DNA from: Chitinophagales bacterium | GTDB lineage: Bacteria; Bacteroidota; Bacteroidia; Chitinophagales; Chitinophagaceae | NCBI GenBank assembly: GCA_015655015.1 | Contig: JAATFV010000009.1 | Location: 1-64,000, forward strand | Length of the DNA stretch: 64,000 nucleotides | Direction of reading: 5' to 3' | Shown: in pieces, positions 59,562-64,000 of the stretch | Layout: each line of letters begins with the position of its first letter | How positions within the stretch are numbered: the stretch's first letter is position 1 | Notes under the pieces: model-generated | The model's input: only the letters and a program-made list of their open reading frames with translations | Databases searched by the model: none | Told to the model about the DNA's origin: nothing | Translations under genes and position numbers: made by a program

Positions 59562-61052
59562 ATGGCATTTTTGACAAACTGTAGCTTAGCTCTGGCGGCA
59601 GCCTTCCTGCTGACGACCAGCCCTCTTTCCCATCCCGCAGTCACCGGTCCCACTTCCCGTCCTGCGGTCAATGGTCTCGTTCCCCGTCCCGCAGTCAACA
59701 GCCCTGTTCCCCGTCCTGCGGCCAACGGCCCTGTTCCCCGTCCGGCAGTCAACCCGCCTTCCCATCCTTCCATGGAGGCGCTGGTGTCTTATTTCTCTTC
59801 CGGCCTGGAATCGGAATCGGAGCATCTCACTGATCCGATGGCCTCCTGGTATAAGGAGACTCTTCCGGCGGACAGCATTGCGGCTTACCGTCAATGGATC
59901 TGGAACGCCTGGAAGGAGGCCAACGCCGGCCGCCTGAAGCAGGACTGGCCGGAAGTGGCGCAAAACGGCTGGAAGGATTCCATCGAATGGGCCCTCCCGG
60001 ATGGCAAACACATGCTTTTCGCCGTCCTGAAGAAAGGACATCGCCCGGGAGGAGGATATCCATTGTTCATCAATCTCCATGGCGGCGGTTGCTTCCCGAA
60101 TGAGCCGGGTCCCTGGACTTCATCCGTCAACAACAGCGAATGGCGTGCAGCCAAGATCTTAGGCTCAAGGTATAAGGACACGCCAAGCCTCTACTTCGTG
60201 CCGCGTATGCCGGACGACAGGAGGGGGCGCTGGTATAACCGGTCTGCACAAGCGGCCTTTATCAGGGCCTGGCAGCTGGGTGTATTGTCCGGAGATATCG
60301 ATCCCAACCGGACCTATATCATGGGCATATCGGAAGGTGGATATGGCAGCTTTCGGATGGGACCTTTTTTCGCCGATTATTTTGCCGGTGCAGGGCCAAT
60401 GGCGGGAGCCGTGGATACCAACCAGGTGCCTGCAGAAAACCTGCGTAATACGGCTTTTCGCGTGGAAGTGGGACAAAATGACTTTGCCTATGGCCGGGCC
60501 CTTTTTGGTCACCTGTGGCAAGGTCTTCTGGATAGTTTGGGCGCCGCCCATCCGGGGCAGTTTCCGCATGCCGTCGTAGTGCAGGGCGGCAAGGGACATG
60601 GGATCGACTACTTCAACACGGCGCCCTGGCTGAGTGGTTTCACCCGCAATGTGTATCCCGATACGTTAAGTTTTGCCTATTATCCGGTGTATGATACCAT
60701 CAATACGGAAGAAAAGAACGTGCCTTTCACCTACCGGAAGGGGTTCGGATATATCCGGCTGGATGGTCTTTCCGGCGGCGGGACTAACGAGCGCAGTTTC
60801 TATGTGGAGAAAAAAGGCAATATCTATCACATCCTGTCGGCTGACAAAAAAGGAATAGTGACCGGAACGATCCGGCTATATGTCGATAAAGTTGATTTTT
60901 CGAGTCCGGTCAGCGTCTACTATAACGGGCGGTTGGTTCAGCATAAAAAGCTGGTCCCATCGGCAGGGGTCATGGCGGAGAGTTTGGCGCTGTTCGGCGA
61001 TCCCGCGCGGATCTTTGCTGCGGAGGTGGTGGTGCCTCTTACGAAGGCGTAA
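59562..61052 (+). CDS. Exported alpha/beta-hydrolase (esterase/feruloyl-esterase-like)
   Basis: This is a 496-residue protein, starting 2 bp after the permease stop. Signal peptide (to about TTSPLS), followed by a five-unit nine-residue repeat (RPAVNGPVP type) and then the hydrolase: oxyanion motif LHGGGC, nucleophile elbow GISEGGYGSF (S257), and GGKGHGIDYF supplying the His. The C-terminal about 100 residues form a beta domain. The type resembles PHB depolymerase-like or Bacteroidota esterases that act on dietary or plant esters. It may process the substrate of the SusCD-ABC operon. The gene overlaps the convergent M1 gene by 14 bp. Confidence 0.82.
   Translation: MAFLTNCSLALAAAFLLTTSPLSHPAVTGPTSRPAVNGLVPRPAVNSPVPRPAANGPVPRPAVNPPSHPSMEALVSYFSSGLESESEHLTDPMASWYKETLPADSIAAYRQWIWNAWKEANAGRLKQDWPEVAQNGWKDSIEWALPDGKHMLFAVLKKGHRPGGGYPLFINLHGGGCFPNEPGPWTSSVNNSEWRAAKILGSRYKDTPSLYFVPRMPDDRRGRWYNRSAQAAFIRAWQLGVLSGDIDPNRTYIMGISEGGYGSFRMGPFFADYFAGAGPMAGAVDTNQVPAENLRNTAFRVEVGQNDFAYGRALFGHLWQGLLDSLGAAHPGQFPHAVVVQGGKGHGIDYFNTAPWLSGFTRNVYPDTLSFAYYPVYDTINTEEKNVPFTYRKGFGYIRLDGLSGGGTNERSFYVEKKGNIYHILSADKKGIVTGTIRLYVDKVDFSSPVSVYYNGRLVQHKKLVPSAGVMAESLALFGDPARIFAAEVVVPLTKA
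59631..59765 (+). repeat. Coding minisatellite, five 27-bp units
   Basis: Five consecutive units of 27 bp (59631, 59658, 59685, 59712, 59739) encode HPAVTGPTS, RPAVNGLVP, RPAVNSPVP, RPAANGPVP and RPAVNPPSH, directly after the signal peptide. Units differ by a few bases, so the array is ageing or under selection. Confidence 0.9.
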
Positions 61053-62673
61053 CCTCGAAGTCCGCGAGAAGAACCACGTTGGGGTCCATCACCACACTGG
61101 CTGGCTTCTGCGGCATGGGCAGCCAGGCTTCCGTATCCTGCCTGGTGATTTCGATATGCTGCAGGACGCCGTCTACCGAATATTCCAGCGGATAGGAAAA
61201 GGCTGGGCTGTTGCTCGTGAACCGGATATGAAACTGTTGCTTATCCTGGTCATAGTCCCACTGCACTTTCAGGTGTGGATGGCCCGTCTGGAGCAGCCAT
61301 TCATGGAAAAAAACGTCCAGGTTTTTGCCTGTCACGGCTTCCATCACCTTTTGGAAGTCTACGCTGCCGGCATTTTTGTTCCGGTAAGTCGTATAATAGG
61401 CGGATATCCCCTTCCAGAAAAGTTCGTCCCCGATAGAATGCCGTAACATATGTAATACCCATCCGCCTTTTTGGTAACTATTGGCGTTGAGCAGTTTCAT
61501 GTAGTCGTCGCCGACGCTGGTGTCGATGATCGGGGTCAGCCTTTTTTTCTCATAACCGATGACCCGGAGCCGGTCCTCTGCCAGTCCTTTTTTTAGCGTA
61601 TCGCTGCCATATTTATTCTCCAGGTAACAATGGGTCATATAGGTGGCAAACCCTTCGCTAAGCCAGAGATGCTGCCACTGCGTCTCGGTGGCTGCGTCGC
61701 CAAACCACTGATGGGCGATCTCGTGCGCCATCAACGATTCTATGCCGGCAGAACCGACGGAAGACTCATTATAAAAGATGGCGCTGGCGTTCTCCAACCC
61801 GCCATAACGGGTTTTGGATTGCACGTTGCCGCATTTTTCAAAGGGATAGGGGCCGATATGCTGAATATAAAAAGGAAGGATCTGAAGAGCATAGGCATAA
61901 CTTTTGAAACCGGCATCTTTGTTTTCCTGGTACACATAATTCCAGACAGGAACCCCCATGGCGTCACCGGGATGATCCACAGCGAAGTCGGCAACACCGA
62001 TCACCATTACTTTAGGCGCAAGCGGAACGGACTCTTTCCAGCGGGTGATTTTTTTATGGTCGGACGCTGCCTTTTCTTCCTGCAGGGAGCCGTTGGCGAC
62101 GACGGTATAGTGGTCGGGCGCCGTCACCTGGAAGTCAAGCGTAGCCTTATCGGACGGATGGTCTACACAAGGCAGCCAGTTGTGCGCGCGATTGGGCCAG
62201 TTGTCGCCAAAAAAGCCCCGTTTGCCGAACTTATTGTTGCCGATGATGAGGCCATCCGCCGGAATGCCTTCGTAGACGATCGTGTAGGTATGAAGGGTGC
62301 CCGCTGTAGCGGACTTGCCGGGAACGGAGACCATTTTTCCGTTGACAGACCTGTGGGCAGCAGGGGCGGTATAGATCTGCAGGGTAACGCTGTCCTGACG
62401 AAAACGAAGTCTTTTGTCTCCCTCTTTGACCGAGCCGACCTTCATTCCCTTGCCTGTGCTGTTCTTCTTTACCAGGTCCAGGGAGAATTTTTCAGCGTCT
62501 TCCCTGAATAAGACGGTAATAGCTGCTTTTCCCCGGATGTTGTTATCCGCATCATTCAGCAGGAGGGAGAATTGATAATGCTGCACATCGATCAGCGGGT
62601 TGTAGAGCTGGGCCCGGGCTGGGATATAGCTGGCGGATATTATAAGGAGCAGGAACGAAAGTTTACGGTTCAT
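61039..62673 (-). CDS. M1-family metallopeptidase, short form
   Basis: This is a 544-residue protein with signal peptide (LSFLLLIISASYIPARAQ). The N-terminal beta domain and the catalytic domain of M1 aminopeptidases are present: GGLENASAIFY in place of GAMEN (residues 291-301) and the zinc site HEIAHQWFG (H317, E318, H321) with E340 in LSEGFATY. The usual long C-terminal helical domain of about 300 residues is absent; the protein ends with a small Ig-like part, so it is a compact leukotriene-A4-hydrolase-like type. Periplasmic peptide trimming is likely. It is convergent with the esterase (14-bp overlap). Confidence 0.85.
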   Translation of the reverse strand: MNRKLSFLLLIISASYIPARAQLYNPLIDVQHYQFSLLLNDADNNIRGKAAITVLFREDAEKFSLDLVKKNSTGKGMKVGSVKEGDKRLRFRQDSVTLQIYTAPAAHRSVNGKMVSVPGKSATAGTLHTYTIVYEGIPADGLIIGNNKFGKRGFFGDNWPNRAHNWLPCVDHPSDKATLDFQVTAPDHYTVVANGSLQEEKAASDHKKITRWKESVPLAPKVMVIGVADFAVDHPGDAMGVPVWNYVYQENKDAGFKSYAYALQILPFYIQHIGPYPFEKCGNVQSKTRYGGLENASAIFYNESSVGSAGIESLMAHEIAHQWFGDAATETQWQHLWLSEGFATYMTHCYLENKYGSDTLKKGLAEDRLRVIGYEKKRLTPIIDTSVGDDYMKLLNANSYQKGGWVLHMLRHSIGDELFWKGISAYYTTYRNKNAGSVDFQKVMEAVTGKNLDVFFHEWLLQTGHPHLKVQWDYDQDKQQFHIRFTSNSPAFSYPLEYSVDGVLQHIEITRQDTEAWLPMPQKPASVVMDPNVVLLADFEVTPS

Positions 62674-62995
62674 ATCAGAGCAGTTTTAACGTGGGGGCCA
62701 TGTTTGGTAAGCTCAAGAGGCGCCCGGTAAAAAATAGTACACGGTGAATTTATACCGGTCTGCTTTAAAATGGTATACAATTCTTATCCAATGATTAGCC
62801 GATTTTGGCCTGGGCAACCGGCAGCTGATTTGGCCAGGTCAAAGATAGCTGACGGTAGCTAAATATACCCGCTTTCGGTTTGAGGCTTCCGGGATGTTAA
62901 AAAAAGGCAGGGGACTATTTTTTTGCGTAGATTAGGGCTGTTAAAAATACAATCTCTTGTCAGACTATATCAATTGTCCTTCCTGGCTCCACAGA
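62674..62995. other. Intergenic region between divergent genes
   Basis: About 320 bp holding the promoters of the M1 peptidase (reverse) and the DUF1345 gene (forward). An imperfect GATTTTGGCC/GATTTGGCC direct repeat near 62800-62840 is the only structure seen. No reading frame is convincing. Confidence 0.5.
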
Positions 62996-63640
62996 ATGCC
63001 TTCCATTTATAAGCTGGTGATAAGTTTTGGGGTATCGATGATCATCTCCGTGGGACTACTGCCTTTTCATATGGAGAAAATGACCCGTGTTATGATCGGC
63101 TGGGATAGCTTCAGTATCACTATGCTCGTCATCAGTGCACTCATTTTTTTCAGTATGCATCCCCGGCAGATCCGGGTGCTGGCCAAGACAGAGGACTCCG
63201 GGCGGGTAGTGGTCTTTTTCATCGTGCTGATCGCTACGATCGGGAGCCTGATGGGTATCCTGGCCTTATTGGGGAAAAAAGGCGGCTGGCAGCTGGATAA
63301 GGGACTGGAAACTTTTATTTACATTGCCGGGGTGACCTGTTCCTGGTTCCTGCTACATTCCATGTTCGCTTACCGTTATGCATTGCTGTATTACGGCGAC
63401 CATCCCATCAACCCGGATGAGCGTACGGTGGGCTTGCAGATACCTCATGAGCTATGGCCGGATTACCTGGATTTTGCCTATTTCTCTTTTGTTATCGGGA
63501 TGACCTTCCAGGTTTCGGACATCGAGATCTCTGACCGCAAGATCCGCCGGCTGGCCCTGCTTCACGGGATGTTGTCCTTCCTGTTCAATACGGTGATCGT
63601 TGCCCTGACGATTAATGTGATCGTGGACCTTAGAAATTAG
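62996..63640 (+). CDS. DUF1345 integral membrane protein
   Basis: This is a 214-residue protein from ATG at 62996 (an in-frame TTG 13 codons upstream is possible). Six hydrophobic segments. The loop WFLLHSMFAYRYALLYYGDH and then YLDFAYFSFVIGMTFQVSDI are typical of DUF1345, a small family of inner-membrane proteins of unknown role. It is not clearly linked to either neighbour; the next gene converges and its stop lies 1 bp after this stop. Confidence 0.85.
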   Translation: MPSIYKLVISFGVSMIISVGLLPFHMEKMTRVMIGWDSFSITMLVISALIFFSMHPRQIRVLAKTEDSGRVVVFFIVLIATIGSLMGILALLGKKGGWQLDKGLETFIYIAGVTCSWFLLHSMFAYRYALLYYGDHPINPDERTVGLQIPHELWPDYLDFAYFSFVIGMTFQVSDIEISDRKIRRLALLHGMLSFLFNTVIVALTINVIVDLRN

Positions 63641-63641
63641 C

Positions 63642-64000
63642 TCACCGGAAGCGGTCCGACAGGGTATAACAAACTTTACTATTGATCTTTTTAAAGGTCT
63701 CTCCATTTATTTTCCGGATCCTTTTCAGCCTGCGGCGGACCAGGAGGTTGCCTTCGCTGTCGAAATACTGCGGCAGGGAGAAGTAGGTGAGGATATAATA
63801 TTTTTTATTGACGAAGGGGCGGTTGAAGATCCGGGGCCATAGGGATATATAGATCAGGGATTGTCGTTTATTGTCGGTATAGTAGTCCAGGTCGTTCACC
63901 CAGGTGCAATTGACGGAGCGCATCTGCGTAATAAGCGCATTGATGGCGGGGGCATCGAACCGGTACTTCAGCAAGGTGTCCTGCATTCGTTGTTCGTTCA
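63642..64000 (-). CDS. Unknown protein, N-terminus cut by the window edge
   Basis: The frame is open from the stop at 63642 to the right edge. The first in-window Met is at 63986 (MQDTLLKYRFDAPAINALIT), but four more codons upstream (NEQR) are also open, so the true start probably lies outside. The visible 118 residues are Arg/Lys/Tyr-rich with no signal or membrane helix. No family recognised. Confidence 0.55.
   Translation of the reverse strand, partial: NEQRMQDTLLKYRFDAPAINALITQMRSVNCTWVNDLDYYTDNKRQSLIYISLWPRIFNRPFVNKKYYILTYFSLPQYFDSEGNLLVRRRLKRIRKINGETFKKINSKVCYTLSDRFR

Noticed and set aside
59631..59765. Regular 27-bp repeats considered as a CRISPR array
   Set aside because: Units are contiguous without spacers and stay in frame within a signal-peptide-bearing protein, so they are a coding minisatellite.

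Overview
The window is chromosomal DNA from a Bacteroidota bacterium, most likely of the Chitinophagaceae/Chitinophaga type. This rests on three SusC/TonB-dependent receptors (two with SusD partners), an ECF sigma/FecR pair beside a receptor with an STN domain, a hybrid two-component sensor with a periplasmic propeller, many periplasmic lipoproteins and signal peptides, and few Shine-Dalgarno sites. I saw no tRNA, rRNA, CRISPR array, transposase or integrase. Most of the window looks moderately GC-rich. One block, about 19.73-22.83 kb, is clearly AT-rich and looks imported.

Layout. 1-6.3 kb: end of a Crp/Fnr regulator; a hydroxyisobutyrate-dehydrogenase-like enzyme and an atypical SDR, each preceded by the same 16-bp palindrome; an outer-membrane barrel; a reverse-strand asparaginase/RraA-like/BASS-transporter operon; an amidase remnant. 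6.3-9.4 kb (reverse): prenyl synthase, Gfo/Idh/MocA oxidoreductase, fatty-acid desaturase. 9.6-15.7 kb: a thermolysin-like zinc peptidase tightly coupled to a ComEC-like metallo-beta-lactamase-fold (MBL) hydrolase with a lysine-rich tail, divergent from a membrane-anchored patatin. 15.8-19.7 kb: MFS exporter, nucleotide-pyrophosphatase-like phosphodiesterase, di-haem cytochrome c. 19.7-22.5 kb: the AT-rich block, with a papain/C39-like cysteine peptidase, a 65-residue protein and a divergent second ComEC-like MBL protein. 22.5-23.7 kb: decayed amino-acid permease. 23.7-29.2 kb: secreted unknown, gamma-glutamyltransferase-like enzyme, two-gene ABC transporter.

29.4-36.9 kb is a nutrient locus: a TPR-membrane-HTH regulator, a TonB receptor, a beta-helix lipoprotein and a MINPP-type (phytase-like) phosphatase, which suggests uptake of phosphate or organic phosphate esters. 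37-38 kb holds small secreted proteins. 38.4-47.4 kb is a susCD pair behind a hybrid histidine kinase that has no DNA-binding output domain and no glycan hydrolase nearby. 47.6-49.1 kb holds a DUF488 protein and a Gly/Tyr/Asn-rich secreted protein. 49.2-61.1 kb appears to be one cell-surface-signalling operon: ECF sigma, FecR, SusC with STN, SusD, ABC ATPase, an ABC permease fused to a GldG-like domain, and a secreted esterase. The window ends with an M1-like peptidase, a DUF1345 membrane protein and a cut-off unknown gene.

The best candidates for something undescribed are the two peptidase-plus-MBL modules, about 6 kb apart, which share no genes but have the same logic. A second theme is a high density of short perfect tandem duplications in leaders, stop codons and coding sequence, together with low-complexity Ala/Gly/Ser/Pro/Asn insertions in unrelated enzymes. 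All functions are assigned by reading motifs; no database search or computation was run.
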